Part shown: piece after piece, positions 34,402 to 45,023 of the stretch
How positions within the stretch are numbered: position 1 is the stretch's first letter
How the letters are laid out: every line of letters begins with the position of its first letter
Assembly (NCBI GenBank): GCA_024232355.1
Contig: JAAEPW010000406.1
Span: forward strand, 62,001-126,000
DNA from: Chloroflexota bacterium
Lineage (GTDB): Bacteria > Chloroflexota > Anaerolineae > B4-G1
Reading direction: 5' to 3'
Length of the DNA: 64,000 nt
The notes under the pieces: generated by a model
The model's database searches: none
Seen by the model: only the letters and a program-made list of their open reading frames with translations
Told to the model about the DNA's origin: nothing
Made by a program: the position numbers and the translations under genes

Positions 34402-37400
34402 ATGTCTGATATTATGAGAGTTCAACCCTTTAACGTTCTGCTCCATTGGATTCTAAAAGAGTTTGAAGAAAATCAGTCCATTTTTGGGATTCACCGTTCT
34501 CTATTCTACACACCAAAAGCAGACAGCCCCTACGCCATTGAGGATGTGTTTGGTCATTATTTGGCAACTCCCATCGGCCCGGCTGCAGGACCGCACACCC
34601 AGCTAAGCCAAAATATCGTAAGCGCCTGGCTCTCTGGCTGTCGTTTCATCGAACTCAAGACTGTTCAGATTATGGACAAGCTGGAGGTCGGCAAACCCTG
34701 CATTGATATGGAGGACGAGGGATATAACGTCGAATGGTCCCAAGAACTCAAACTGGATCAGTCAACTCACGAGTACATCAACGCCTGGGCACTGATCCAC
34801 GTCCTCCGCCGCTTGCTTGGCTTTGAAGACAGCGCCCCCTTTGGCACGATCTTTAATATGAGCGTCGGCTATGATCTGGCCGGGGTGCAGAGCGCGCCAA
34901 TGACACGCTTTATGGACCAGATGGATGACGCCTCGGACGAAATCGCCAAAATTCAGGCCATACTGCGAGAGCAATTCCCCCAATTCGCTGACGTGGAAAT
35001 CCCGACCCAGCTCACGAACAATGTCACCCTTTCCACAATGCATGGCTGCCCCCCAGACGAAATCGAGCGCATCGCCCGATACCTGCTGGAGGAAAGAGGA
35101 TTGCACACTGCGGTCAAATTGAATCCCACCCTGTTGGGTAAAGAGCGAGTGATGACCATTCTCCACGACGATCTCGGTTTTGATGAGATTCACATCCCCG
35201 ACGCCGTGTTCGAGCACGACCTCAAGTACGAGCGGGCAGTCGCATTAATCAAATCTTTGAAAAGGGTGGCCGCAGAGCAAAATCTCACGTTTGGTGTCAA
35301 ATTGAGCAACACCTTGGCAATGGCCAACCACAAGCGCACACTGCCCGGCGACGAAATGTACATGTCGGGGCGCGCCCTCTATCCCATCACCATCAACCTG
35401 TTTCACCAACTCGCCCAAGAATTCGATGGTGACTTGAACGTCTCTTACGCAGGCGGCGCTGACGCACTCAACGCGACCACCATCCTGGCTGCCGGTGCCT
35501 GGTCGGTCACATCCGCCTCTGACCCACTGAAACCAGGCGGTTATTCCCGATTCCTGCAATATTTGGAGAACCTGGAAACCGAAATGCGTGACCGGGACAT
35601 AGCAAGCCTGGACGAACTGGCGCAGAACAAATTGGTCAACCTGGAACAAGCGGCCGCTGATGCACTAGAAAAACCACACTATAAAAAGAGCTACTATCCA
35701 TACGGTCTGCCCAAGGTTGAATCTGGGCTTGATCTGTTTGACTGCGTCGTCGCTCCCTGCATAGAGCCGTGCGCGGTTCACCAGGATGTGCCCGAATACG
35801 CCTGGCTGATTTCCCAGGGAAAATATGACCGGGCATTGGAGGTCATTCTCGCGCGCAACCCGCTGCCGGGCGTGACCGGCTACGTCTGCACCCACCTCTG
35901 CCAGACCCGCTGCACCCGCAACGATTACGACGAGCCGGTAGCCATCCGAGTGCTGAAACGGATTGCCAACGAAAAAGGGCGTGTCACAATGTCGGCCAAA
36001 GCAAAGAGCGGCCACAAGGTCGCCATCATCGGCAGCGGTCCGTCAGGACTGTCCGCGGCCGCTTTTCTGGCGTTGAACGGCATCCAGGCCACAATATTTG
36101 AGGCCAAAGACGAGGTGGGAGGCATGTTGCGCCTCGTCCCCGTTTTCCGGCTGCCCTGGCCCATCGTTCAACAGGATGTAGACCGGATCACGGAAATGGG
36201 TGTCGAAATCAAGTGCTCCCACCCCATCACCAAGCCACCAGAAGAGTTGCTAAAAGATGGTTTTGACGCTGTCTACATCGCCAGCGGATTCCAAAAAGAC
36301 ACTCCCCTGTACATCGACGGCATAGAAGGAAAAGGTGTCTTTACAGCTCTCGATATCCTTGAGCGCGCGCGGTGCGGGGAAATCCTAGATTTGGGATCCA
36401 AGGCATTGGTGATCGGCGGTGGCGACACGGCTATGGATGCCACACGAGTGTCCCAGCGGTTCACGGGCAACCCAGTAACCGTCGTCTACCGGCGGACTAA
36501 AAAAGAGATGCCAGCCAGCGAGGAGGAAAGAGAAGGCGCCTTTGAAGAAGGTAATCTCCTGGAAGAGTTGGTTTCCCCGACCAAGGTGATTTTGAAAGAC
36601 AGTGCGGATTCAAGCCAGAGCTTGAATCCGACGGTGATCGCGCTAGCGTGCATTCGGAACAAGCTGGGCGAACCTGGCGCGGATGGGCGCAGGCGTCCAG
36701 TTCCCATCAAGGGAAGCGAGTTCCAAATTGAGACCGACTCGGTTGTCATAGCTGTCGGTCAAAGCCCAGACCTGACCTTTCTCGACGGCAGCACCGTCTC
36801 CCTATACAAAAACGGAGCCATAGAAGCCGACCCTGAAACCGGCCTGGCAGGCTCCCCCCACATCTATGCCGGAGGAGACGTCGTCCAGGGGCCAGACAGC
36901 ATCATTGCCGCCTGCGCCGATGGTCGACGGGCTGCCAAGGCAATCTGTGCGGAATTTGGCATTCAGTTCGAACAATTATCCTCTCGCCCTGCCGAACTCT
37001 CTGAAAAAGAAATCATCCAAGTGAAGCGAGAACGGACCAGAAAAGTGGCCCAATACCGGCCCGATATGCTCCCCCTGGCCCAACGCAGCGGATTGGATCT
37101 GATCGAATCCACCCTGACCGAAGATGCAGCCCGCGCCGAAGCCCTCAGGTGCGTGCAGTGTACGACATTCTGCGACAAGTGCGTCGAAGTATGCCCCAAC
37201 CGGGCCAACTATACCTTTCTCATCTCGCCGGTGAACCTGACCCTGCCCACGCTCATCTGTCAAAACAACAAGTTGACTATCACGGGTGAAGAGAACTTTC
37301 GGGTTAACCAAGTCCGGCAGATCATCCACGTGAACAACTTTTGCAACGAGTGTGACAACTGTGCCACTTTTTGCGTGCATGATGGCAAACCTTATCGAGA

Positions 37401-37707
37401 CAAGCCCCGGCTGTTCTTGGACAAGGGCGATTTCGAGCAAGAGAACGACAATGCTTTTTACATCGAGCCGAACACCATCTGGCGGCGGGAGGGCGGCCAA
37501 GAATCACAACTTTTGATACAAGATGACGCGCTCACCTTTGAGAACGCGCACGTTCGCGTCAACTTTACCCCCGATTTCACAGTCCAAAAGACAACGTTGA
37601 AAGAGGCGTTCGAGGGCACATTGTCTCTGGCAACAGCAGCCGAAATGGCCGTGATCATCAACGGGATTAACGACTCTTTGGGTTTTCTGATTTTGGAACA
37701 CCGATAG
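34402..37707 (+). CDS. ygfK: YgfK-like flavo-iron-sulfur oxidoreductase
   Basis: This is an 1101-residue multidomain protein of the YgfK (putative selenate reductase subunit) family. Order: dihydropyrimidine/dihydroorotate-dehydrogenase-like barrel (about 1-440). A GltD-type Fe-S-binding helical domain follows with CIEPCAVHQDVPEYA and CTHLCQTRCTRN (about 450-520). Next are an FAD site AIIGSGPSGLSAA (about 540) and an NAD(P) site VIGGGDTAMDA (about 668). Two ferredoxin-like Cys clusters come last: CVQCTTFCDKCVEVCP near 915 and CNECDNCATFC near 980. It would pass electrons from NAD(P)H to a reducible purine derivative or connect to the molybdenum hydroxylases. GGAGGA precedes the ATG. It is followed by ssnA-like and xdhD-like genes as in E. 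coli. Confidence 0.9.
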   Translation: MSDIMRVQPFNVLLHWILKEFEENQSIFGIHRSLFYTPKADSPYAIEDVFGHYLATPIGPAAGPHTQLSQNIVSAWLSGCRFIELKTVQIMDKLEVGKPCIDMEDEGYNVEWSQELKLDQSTHEYINAWALIHVLRRLLGFEDSAPFGTIFNMSVGYDLAGVQSAPMTRFMDQMDDASDEIAKIQAILREQFPQFADVEIPTQLTNNVTLSTMHGCPPDEIERIARYLLEERGLHTAVKLNPTLLGKERVMTILHDDLGFDEIHIPDAVFEHDLKYERAVALIKSLKRVAAEQNLTFGVKLSNTLAMANHKRTLPGDEMYMSGRALYPITINLFHQLAQEFDGDLNVSYAGGADALNATTILAAGAWSVTSASDPLKPGGYSRFLQYLENLETEMRDRDIASLDELAQNKLVNLEQAAADALEKPHYKKSYYPYGLPKVESGLDLFDCVVAPCIEPCAVHQDVPEYAWLISQGKYDRALEVILARNPLPGVTGYVCTHLCQTRCTRNDYDEPVAIRVLKRIANEKGRVTMSAKAKSGHKVAIIGSGPSGLSAAAFLALNGIQATIFEAKDEVGGMLRLVPVFRLPWPIVQQDVDRITEMGVEIKCSHPITKPPEELLKDGFDAVYIASGFQKDTPLYIDGIEGKGVFTALDILERARCGEILDLGSKALVIGGGDTAMDATRVSQRFTGNPVTVVYRRTKKEMPASEEEREGAFEEGNLLEELVSPTKVILKDSADSSQSLNPTVIALACIRNKLGEPGADGRRRPVPIKGSEFQIETDSVVIAVGQSPDLTFLDGSTVSLYKNGAIEADPETGLAGSPHIYAGGDVVQGPDSIIAACADGRRAAKAICAEFGIQFEQLSSRPAELSEKEIIQVKRERTRKVAQYRPDMLPLAQRSGLDLIESTLTEDAARAEALRCVQCTTFCDKCVEVCPNRANYTFLISPVNLTLPTLICQNNKLTITGEENFRVNQVRQIIHVNNFCNECDNCATFCVHDGKPYRDKPRLFLDKGDFEQENDNAFYIEPNTIWRREGGQESQLLIQDDALTFENAHVRVNFTPDFTVQKTTLKEAFEGTLSLATAAEMAVIINGINDSLGFLILEHR

Positions 37708-37719
37708 GAGAAATACAAA

Positions 37720-39096
37720 ATGCCAACGCTATTTTTGAAACACGCCGATCTGTTGGTGACGATGAATGACGATGATCGTCGCATCCCCGACGGAGGTCTG
37801 TTTGTGCAGGATAACGTGATCAAGCAAGTCGGTCCTACCGACGAATTGCTGCGCGCTCATCCCGAATACGCCAAAGCAGATCGCGTCATTGACGCTGGAG
37901 GGATGATTGTCTTACCGGGGCTGGTCAACACCCATCACCATCTCTACCAAACTCTGACGCGGGCCGTACCGGCGGCGCAGGATGCCACCCTGTTTCAATG
38001 GCTCAAGACTCTTTATCCAATCTGGGCTGGGCTGACTCCCAAGGCAATCTATACCAGTGCACTGGTGGGGCTGGCCGAACTGATACTCTCTGGCTGCACG
38101 ACCGCATCCGATCACCTCTACATCTATCCCCCGGAGAGCGGCTACCGCATTGACGACGAAATCCGGGCAGCGCAAGAGATCGGCGTCCGTTTCCACGCCA
38201 GCCGAGGCTCGATGAGTCTGGGAGAGAGCGATGGCGGACTGCCTCCCGACAGCGTCGTCGAGGACGAGGGTTTTATCCTGCAAGACACGCGCCGAGCCAT
38301 CGAAACCTATCACGACGCAGACCCGTACGCGATGTTGCGCATCGTCGTCGCGCCATGCTCTCCCTTTTCAGTCACGCCTGACCTGATGCGGGAAGCAGCC
38401 GCCTTGGCCCGCTCGTACGGGGTACATCTGCACACCCACCTGGCCGAGACGCTGGACGAGGAGCAGTTCTGTCTGCGCGAATTCGAACACCGCCCAGTGG
38501 CGTATGCCCAAGAGCTAGGTTGGGTGGGAGACGACGTCTGGTACGCCCACGGCGTTCACATCGACGAATCCGAGATCGCGCTCCTGGCCCGTACTGGCAC
38601 AGGGGTCTGCCATTGCCCGAGTTCGAATATGCGGCTGGCTTCTGGCATCGCCCCGGTGCGCGCCTACTTGGACGAGGGTGTTCGGGTAGGGCTGGGCGTA
38701 GATGGCTCGGCCAGCAACGATTCCTCGCACCTATTGGCCGAGGCTCGGATGGCGCTCTTGCTGCAACGAGTATCTGGCAATCCGGCCGGGCTATCAGCCA
38801 AGGAAACGTTGCGCTTGGCGACGGTGGGCGGCGCGCAGGTGCTGGGCCGCGACGACATCGGCCAACTGGCCCCGGGCAAAGCCGCCGACTTTATCGGCCT
38901 ACACCTGAATCAATTGGACTATGCCGGAGCGCTCCACGACCCGCTGGCCGCGCTCATCTTTTGCAACCCGCGTCAGGTAGACCTCTCCGTCATCAACGGA
39001 CGGATGGTCGTGGAGGACGGACACCTATTGACCATCGACATGGGGCCAGTGATCGAGCGGCACAACCGGATTGCACTGGAGATGGTACGCAAATAG
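37720..39096 (+). CDS. 8-oxoguanine deaminase (SsnA/TrzA-type amidohydrolase)
   Basis: This is a 458-residue metal-dependent deaminase of the cytosine deaminase-like amidohydrolases. LVNTHHHLYQTLTRAVPAAQD (metal His pair, about 66-85) is the signature of the 8-oxoguanine deaminase group, which yields urate + NH3. HTHLAET (about 233), HGVHIDESE (about 268) and the metal/catalytic Asp in GLGVDGSASND (about 325) complete the site. Twelve bases after ygfK. E. coli has the related ssnA in the same position; the conserved PAAQD favours 8-oxoguanine deaminase over SsnA. Confidence 0.88.
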   Translation: MPTLFLKHADLLVTMNDDDRRIPDGGLFVQDNVIKQVGPTDELLRAHPEYAKADRVIDAGGMIVLPGLVNTHHHLYQTLTRAVPAAQDATLFQWLKTLYPIWAGLTPKAIYTSALVGLAELILSGCTTASDHLYIYPPESGYRIDDEIRAAQEIGVRFHASRGSMSLGESDGGLPPDSVVEDEGFILQDTRRAIETYHDADPYAMLRIVVAPCSPFSVTPDLMREAAALARSYGVHLHTHLAETLDEEQFCLREFEHRPVAYAQELGWVGDDVWYAHGVHIDESEIALLARTGTGVCHCPSSNMRLASGIAPVRAYLDEGVRVGLGVDGSASNDSSHLLAEARMALLLQRVSGNPAGLSAKETLRLATVGGAQVLGRDDIGQLAPGKAADFIGLHLNQLDYAGALHDPLAALIFCNPRQVDLSVINGRMVVEDGHLLTIDMGPVIERHNRIALEMVRK

Positions 39097-39233
39097 CCAA
39101 GCAACACCTCGACGGAGGAGCGAGCACACCTTGTGCGAGTGGATCTTGCAAGAGCCACCCCGCATTTCTGAATGGGCCGCATTAGGAATGCTCCACTCCA
39201 TGTATCATCTCAATATTCTGGGGGACTTGTACC

Positions 39234-39287
39234 GTAGCCGCGATTTCCATATCGCGTTCCCCTGCGAGGTATGGAAACCTCGTCTAC
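39234..39287. repeat. Cloverleaf-like dispersed repeat, copy 2
   Basis: Same element as 25516-25570. Inner hairpin CGCGAT-TTCC-ATATCGCG here pairs better than in copy 1, and GAGGT-ATGGA-AACCTC is identical. Just upstream (about 39142-39161) lies an imperfect 20-bp palindrome centred on CTTGCAAG. Otherwise 39097-39363 is gene-free, leading to a weak ribosome site. Confidence 0.65.
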
Positions 39288-39363
39288 ATTACCGCACCTT
39301 ATTGAAAAGATACCACTCCATCTCGAGTCTAAAACAACTTGAACAGCAAGAGAATTTCACCTT

Positions 39364-42153
39364 ATGAAACTGGTCATCAATGGTACAGAACACAACCTTG
39401 AGGTCGGACCAAATACAAAACTGGCCGACGTGCTGCGTCGTGATCTAGGGCTGACGGGTACCAAAATCGGGTGCGGCGAAGGGCGGTGTGGCGCTTGCAC
39501 CGTGCTGCTGGACGGCAAACCCGTGCGCGCCTGCGTCTACCCCGCCCGCCGGGCGGCTGGTAAACAGGTTCTGACCATCGAAGGGCTGGCGGCCAGTTGG
39601 AAAAATCCAAAAGATTTGCACCCGCTGCAACGGGCATTCATCGAGCACGGCGCGGTCCAGTGCGGCTTTTGCACACCGGGCTTGTTGATGACGGTCGCTG
39701 CGCTGTGGGACAAAATTGCCACTTTAGATTTGCCCATAACCGACGAAGAAATCAAGCGCGCTCTCAGCCGGAATGCTTGTCGTTGTACCGGCTATGCCAG
39801 CGTACTGCGGGCCGTACGGTCCGCCATCCACGAACAGCAGATGGGCAAGCCGCTCCCGCCATCCGAGATCAAGACTCTGACCCCTTTGCGCGTCATCGGC
39901 CACTCGCATCCCCGGCCAGACGTGGTGAGCAAGGTCACCGGCTCGGCCAAGTTCACCGATGACTATACCTTTCCGGGGATGTTGTATGGCGCAACGTTAC
40001 GCGCCGACTACCCGCACGCCCGGATTCTGTCGATTGACACTCACAAGGCTGCAGCTCTGCCCGGCGTCCATGCGGTCCTGACCCACAAGGACGTGCCTGG
40101 CAGAAACCGGCACGGATTGGTCTACCCCGATTGGCCCGTGCTCTGCGACAACAAGGTGCGCTATATAGGAGATGCCGTTGCTGTTGTGGCAGCCGACTCG
40201 CCCGAAATCGCCACTGAGGCCCTCGATTTGATTGACGTGGCCTACGAGCCACTCCCAGTTGTGAGCAGCGCAGAACAAGCCCGCCAGCCGGACGCCCCGT
40301 TGGTTCACGAGGAGCGGAAGGACCGTAACCTATTGGAGCACATCAAGGTCCGCCACGGAAATGTGGAACAGGGCTTTGCCGAGGCGGATGTGATCGTCGA
40401 GCGCGAATATCGCACACCGACCTACGAGCACATGTTTATGGAACCTGAATGCAGCATCAGCGTGCCCGCCGGTTACGACACCGAGCACCACAAACTGACT
40501 GTCTACGTCGGCTCGCAAATTCCATACGCTGATCGGGATCAGATCGCAGTCGCCCTAAACCTGGTACAAAAAGACGTGCGGGTGATCGGCGCCCTCATCG
40601 GCGGCGGATTTGGCGGCAAAGAAGACATTGCGGGGCAAATCCACGCCGCTTTACTAGCCCAGGTCACCGGCAGACCCGTCAAAATTCTCTACGACCGGGT
40701 CGAATCGCTGCGTGCTCACCCCAAACGACACGCCACCGTCATCCGTATCAAAACCGGGGCCAAAAAGGACGGTACATTGACGGCGGTACAAGCTGAACTG
40801 GTCGGCGACGCCGGAGCTTATGCCAGCCTCTCCACCAAGGTGCTCAAACGCGCCACTGCTCACGCCACCGGCCCTTATCAGGTACCCCACGCCAAGATCG
40901 ACTGCTACGCCATGTACACCAACAATCCACCATCCGGCGCATTCCGGGGATTCGGCGTTACCCAATCCGCCTTTGCCGTAGAAAGCAATATGGACGTCAT
41001 GGCCCACGAACTGAGCATAGACCCCTTTACGCTGCGGCAGAAAAATGGACTGCGGATCGGTTCCACGACCGCCACCGGCCAAGTGCTAGGAGAAAGCGTT
41101 GGGTTATTGGATTGTCTCAACTGGGTCGAATCTCGTATCAAAGACTTGGCCGATCCCAAAACTCCCAACGCTCGAATCGGTTGGGGAATCGCCGCCGCCT
41201 ACAAAAACACCGGCTTTGGCGGGGGCGCAGAGGACGCATCCGGGGCCGAGGTGGAAATTTACCCCGACGGCACAGCCGAAATTCGCAGCAGTGCGGCCGA
41301 TATGGGACAAGGGTTGACCACCATCATGGCCCAATGCACCGCCGAGGAACTGGGTCTCGATTTCGAGCAGGTACGCGTCCTACTCTCCGACACCGACCTG
41401 ACCCCAGACGGCGGCGCGACCACCGCCAGCCGCCAGACCTTTGTCACCGGAAACGCCGCCCGGCTGGCGGCCCGCGCAATGCGCGAACGATTGGCCGCCG
41501 TGGTAGCCGAGAGATGGGACGTCCCGCCGGACGTCATCCGGTTTGAGGGGAAAAAATTACGGGCTGGTGATCACGCGGCCTCTATGGCAGAGGCAATCGT
41601 ATGGCTCCAGGAAGAGGGGCACAAAACCCGCCTTACCTATCGCTACCGCGCCCCCAAAACTCTGCCATTGGGTCAGGGCGGAGACATGCACGTTGCCTTT
41701 GGCTTTAGCGCCCAGGCGGCTCAAGTTGCCGTGAACACTGAGACTGGTCAAGTAACCGTTCTGCGCATCGTGGCTGCCTGCGACGGCGGACGAGCCCTCA
41801 ACCCGCGTGCATTGTTGGGTCAGATCGAGGGTGGTTTGGTGATGGGCATCGGCACAGCCCTGACCGAGGAATACAAAATCGAGAATGGCGTTCCACAGAC
41901 GCTACGTTGGACCGACTACAAAGTGCCCCTCATCGGCCAGATGCCAGAGATGGACTTGCACATTAGCGAGCACCCGATATCGACCGGCCCGTATGGGGCC
42001 AAGGGCATTGGCGAGTTACCGTCCATCCCTACCGCCCCCGCCATCTGCAATGCCATTTACGACGCGGTCGGCGTGCGGGTGCGGCGTTTACCTGTTGACC
42101 CAGGATGGTTATTGGCCAAGATGAAGGCAGATTGTTCCAATCCGAAGGAGTAA
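39364..42153 (+). CDS. Fused 2Fe-2S/molybdopterin xanthine dehydrogenase (XdhD-like)
   Basis: This is a 929-residue molybdenum hydroxylase. Residues about 1-155 bind two [2Fe-2S] clusters (CGEGRCGAC about 38; QCGFCTPG about 98; CRCTGY about 138). Residues about 180-920 form the molybdopterin domain: GGGFGGKED (about 414), GAFRGFG (about 524), QGLTT, and PYGAKGIGELP with the catalytic Glu (about 884). E. coli XdhD has this same Fe-S/Mo fusion and also follows ygfK and ssnA. It likely hydroxylates a purine. It lacks its own FAD domain; the FAD subunit gene at 45024 or YgfK could take the electrons. Confidence 0.9.
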   Translation: MKLVINGTEHNLEVGPNTKLADVLRRDLGLTGTKIGCGEGRCGACTVLLDGKPVRACVYPARRAAGKQVLTIEGLAASWKNPKDLHPLQRAFIEHGAVQCGFCTPGLLMTVAALWDKIATLDLPITDEEIKRALSRNACRCTGYASVLRAVRSAIHEQQMGKPLPPSEIKTLTPLRVIGHSHPRPDVVSKVTGSAKFTDDYTFPGMLYGATLRADYPHARILSIDTHKAAALPGVHAVLTHKDVPGRNRHGLVYPDWPVLCDNKVRYIGDAVAVVAADSPEIATEALDLIDVAYEPLPVVSSAEQARQPDAPLVHEERKDRNLLEHIKVRHGNVEQGFAEADVIVEREYRTPTYEHMFMEPECSISVPAGYDTEHHKLTVYVGSQIPYADRDQIAVALNLVQKDVRVIGALIGGGFGGKEDIAGQIHAALLAQVTGRPVKILYDRVESLRAHPKRHATVIRIKTGAKKDGTLTAVQAELVGDAGAYASLSTKVLKRATAHATGPYQVPHAKIDCYAMYTNNPPSGAFRGFGVTQSAFAVESNMDVMAHELSIDPFTLRQKNGLRIGSTTATGQVLGESVGLLDCLNWVESRIKDLADPKTPNARIGWGIAAAYKNTGFGGGAEDASGAEVEIYPDGTAEIRSSAADMGQGLTTIMAQCTAEELGLDFEQVRVLLSDTDLTPDGGATTASRQTFVTGNAARLAARAMRERLAAVVAERWDVPPDVIRFEGKKLRAGDHAASMAEAIVWLQEEGHKTRLTYRYRAPKTLPLGQGGDMHVAFGFSAQAAQVAVNTETGQVTVLRIVAACDGGRALNPRALLGQIEGGLVMGIGTALTEEYKIENGVPQTLRWTDYKVPLIGQMPEMDLHISEHPISTGPYGAKGIGELPSIPTAPAICNAIYDAVGVRVRRLPVDPGWLLAKMKADCSNPKE

Positions 42154-42159
42154 CGCCAT

Positions 42160-43380
42160 ATGCAAATCAACCGTTTTGTCGTCATCGTTCTGGACAGCCT
42201 GGGGATCGGCGAACTGCCCGATGCCGCCGCCTTTGGCGACGTCGGCAGCCACACGCTGGGCAATATGGCGCGGGCCGTCGGGGGTATGAAACTACCCCAT
42301 ATGGAAGCAATGGGCCTGGGGAACATTGTAGAGTTGCTACGCAACTCTCAAAGAGTTGCTGCGCAACTCTACGTCATTGTAGAAGGCGTAATCCCGCAAG
42401 CAAAGCCAACAGCCGCCTACGGGAAAATGGCCGAAGTTTCCCCCGGCAAAGACACCACCACCGGCCATTGGGAGATGATGGGCATCCAACTGAAACAGCC
42501 CTTTCCCCTCTATCCCAACGGATTTCCGCCAGAGATCATCAAAGAATTCGAGGCCCAAATCGGCCGGGGCACACTGGCCAACTATCCCGCATCAGGCACG
42601 GTCATCATCAACGAATTGGGCGAAAAGCACATCCACACCGGCAAGCCCATCGTCTACACGTCGGGTGATAGCGTCTTTCAGATTGCGGCCCACGAAGACG
42701 TCATTCCAATAAAAAAATTGTACCAGATGTGTCGCATCGCGCGAGAGATTTTGCGCGGCGAACACGAGGTGAGTCGCGTCATCGCTCGCCCCTTTGTGGG
42801 CGACCCCGGCAACTGGATACGCACGGCCAACCGGCATGACTTTTCCGTCGTCCCACCCGAACCGACCGTCCTGGATTTTTGCAAGGACGCCGGGATGATG
42901 GTCTATGGCGTGGGCAAGATCAATGACATCTTTGTCGGTCAGGGTCTCACCGACACGGTCCACATCCAGGACAATATGGACGGCGTCGACAAAACCATCG
43001 CCGCGATGCGCGAGCGCCGGGAACGCGGTCTGATTTTCGCCAACCTGGTAGACTTTGATAGCAAGTACGGCCATCGCAACAATCCGCAGGGCTATGCGGA
43101 TGCGTTGGCCGAATTCGACCACCGCATACCCGAAATCACGGACGCCCTGGCCCCAGACGACGTGCTGGTGCTGACCGCCGACCATGGCAATGACCCGACC
43201 ACACCCAGCACCGACCACTCGCGCGAGTACGTGCCCATCCTGGTCACCGGCGACCCCGTCCGGCCAGGCACAAACCTGGGCACGCGCGAAACCTTTGCCG
43301 ATCTGGGAGCCACCATCGCCGACGTTCTCGGCGCCAAGCCGCCGCGCTGCGGAACGAGTTTTAAATATGCATTGGAGTAA
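42160..43380 (+). CDS. deoB: Phosphopentomutase with in-frame palindromic insertion
   Basis: This is a 406-residue alkaline-phosphatase-fold mutase interconverting (deoxy)ribose 1- and 5-phosphate. The metal/Thr sites [12 protein letters not shown] (about 10), [10 protein letters not shown] (about 87-96) and [18 protein letters not shown] (about 338) are intact. Residues 56-72 (ELLRNS to YVIV region) are an extra segment coded by a 51-bp palindrome-rich insertion; without it the length is 389, the usual size. AAGGAG overlaps the stop of the preceding xdh gene. Its product feeds the aldolase half of the next gene. Confidence 0.93.
   Translation: MQINRFVVIVLDSLGIGELPDAAAFGDVGSHTLGNMARAVGGMKLPHMEAMGLGNIVELLRNSQRVAAQLYVIVEGVIPQAKPTAAYGKMAEVSPGKDTTTGHWEMMGIQLKQPFPLYPNGFPPEIIKEFEAQIGRGTLANYPASGTVIINELGEKHIHTGKPIVYTSGDSVFQIAAHEDVIPIKKLYQMCRIAREILRGEHEVSRVIARPFVGDPGNWIRTANRHDFSVVPPEPTVLDFCKDAGMMVYGVGKINDIFVGQGLTDTVHIQDNMDGVDKTIAAMRERRERGLIFANLVDFDSKYGHRNNPQGYADALAEFDHRIPEITDALAPDDVLVLTADHGNDPTTPSTDHSREYVPILVTGDPVRPGTNLGTRETFADLGATIADVLGAKPPRCGTSFKYALE
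42324..42383. repeat. Palindromic element inserted in deoB, flanked by 9-bp direct repeats
   Basis: CATTGTAGA occurs at 42324 and again at 42375, exactly 51 bases apart. Between them GAGTTGC-TAC-GCAACTC and GAGTTGC-TGC-GCAACTC form two tandem hairpins, and GTAGAGTTGC/GCAACTCTAC (42328/42363) closes the whole. The reading frame stays open throughout. Confidence 0.75.
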
Positions 43381-43447
43381 GGCGGTCTAGGTGGCCTCTA
43401 CCCGTTAACCGTCAATCCGCCATCCAACATACAGGAGACAAGCAATT

Positions 43448-44983
43448 ATGAACGAACAAATGGAAAAAATCATCGCCGCCCACGACTATATTCAAGCCCG
43501 ATCACAGATCAGGCCACAAATCGCCGTCATTTTGGGATCAGGTCTGGGCGCGCTGGCCGATGACGTTCAAGTAGATGTTGTTTTTCCGTACAGCGAGATC
43601 CCAGGATTTCCAATCTCTACAGTATCCGGACACGCAGGCCAGCTCGTACTGGGCACATTGGCGGGAAAAAAGGTCGTCGTCATGCAGGGCCGGTTCCACT
43701 ATTACGAGGGCTATGCAATGCCGTTGATCGTTTTCCCGGTGCGCGTGATGCACGCGCTGGGGGTCAACTCGATGATCGTGACCAATGCGGCTGGAGGACT
43801 GAACCAGGATTTCGATCCCGGCGACGTCATGCTCATCACCGACCACATCAATACGATGGGCGGCAATCCGTTGATTGGCCCCAACATTGACGAGGTTGGG
43901 CCTCGCTTCCCCGACATGACACACGCGTATGCCCCCGACCTGCGAGCGCTGGCGTTGAACGTTGCCACACGCAAAGAAATCCCACTGCGCCAGGGGGTAT
44001 ATGCGGCCACGTCGGGGCCAAATTACGAGACCTCTGCCGAACGTCGTTACTTGCGCATCATTGGCGGGGACGCCGTGGGCATGTCGACTGTGCCCGAAGT
44101 GATCGCCGCCAACCACGCCGGGATGCGGGTTCTGGGCATGTCGGCCATCACCAACAAAGCGACCGGCGGCGCAGACCAGGAGCCAGACAGCCACGAGCAG
44201 GTGCTCGCTATGGCACAAGTGGCGGGTGAAAAACTGGTGCGGTTGGTCCGTGACGTGATTTACGCAATGCCCGTGCTCGATTACGTCACACCGGATCAGT
44301 TAGCAGAGATCATAAACGAGGATGCAGGTCAAATTGCCAACATCATTGACCACACTCTGCTCCGGCCTGACGCCACTTCTCAACAAATCATCCAACTCTG
44401 CCAGGAAGCCTCACAGTACAACTTTGCCTCGGTGTGCATCAATCCTATCCACGTCAAATTAGCCGTTGATCTGCTAAAAGAGTCAAACATCAAAGTTTGC
44501 ACCGTGATCGGCTTTCCCCTGGGCGCTTCCACCCCTCAGGACAAAATCCGCGAAGCCGAAGAAGCAATGGACAAGGGCGCGACCGAGGTCGATATGGTGA
44601 TCAACATTGGAGCACTCAAAGAAGGGAACGACAGACTTGTCGAGCGAGATATTGCCCGAGTGGTACGAGCGGCGCACAGTCGCGGGATTTTATGCAAGGT
44701 GATCATCGAAGCCGCTCTGCTCACAGACGAAGAAAAGGTGCGCGTCTGCCAGTTGGCCAAGAAAACCGGAGCAGATTTTGTCAAAACCTCTACCGGCTTT
44801 AGTACCAGCGGCGCGACGGTAGAGGACGTGGCCCTGATGCGGAAAACGGTCGGGCCAAATATGGGCGTCAAAGCCTCTGGCGGAATTAGGACGCTGGCCG
44901 ATGCCAAGAACATGATCGCTGCTGGAGCGAATCGCCTGGGAACCAGTGGCAGCGTGGGGATCATTCAAGAGGCACGGGGATAA
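43448..44983 (+). CDS. Purine nucleoside phosphorylase-deoxyribose-phosphate aldolase fusion
   Basis: This is a 511-residue bifunctional protein. Residues about 1-275 are a trimeric-type purine nucleoside phosphorylase: GSGLG (27), SGHAGQL (60), TNAAGGL (112), TSGPNYET (188), VGMSTVPE (210) and NKATGG (236). Residues about 295-511 are a complete Deo[20 protein letters not shown] with the Schiff-base Lys near 444, and [13 protein letters not shown] makes (deoxy)ribose 1-phosphate, DeoB (gene immediately upstream) isomerises it, and the DeoC half cleaves deoxyribose 5-phosphate to acetaldehyde and glyceraldehyde 3-phosphate. The join is a short linker; the frame is continuous. Confidence 0.93.
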   Translation: MNEQMEKIIAAHDYIQARSQIRPQIAVILGSGLGALADDVQVDVVFPYSEIPGFPISTVSGHAGQLVLGTLAGKKVVVMQGRFHYYEGYAMPLIVFPVRVMHALGVNSMIVTNAAGGLNQDFDPGDVMLITDHINTMGGNPLIGPNIDEVGPRFPDMTHAYAPDLRALALNVATRKEIPLRQGVYAATSGPNYETSAERRYLRIIGGDAVGMSTVPEVIAANHAGMRVLGMSAITNKATGGADQEPDSHEQVLAMAQVAGEKLVRLVRDVIYAMPVLDYVTPDQLAEIINEDAGQIANIIDHTLLRPDATSQQIIQLCQEASQYNFASVCINPIHVKLAVDLLKESNIKVCTVIGFPLGASTPQDKIREAEEAMDKGATEVDMVINIGALKEGNDRLVERDIARVVRAAHSRGILCKVIIEAALLTDEEKVRVCQLAKKTGADFVKTSTGFSTSGATVEDVALMRKTVGPNMGVKASGGIRTLADAKNMIAAGANRLGTSGSVGIIQEARG

Positions 44984-45023
44984 AATTTACAAGTTTCAAC
45001 ACATCACGACTAGGAGTGACAAT

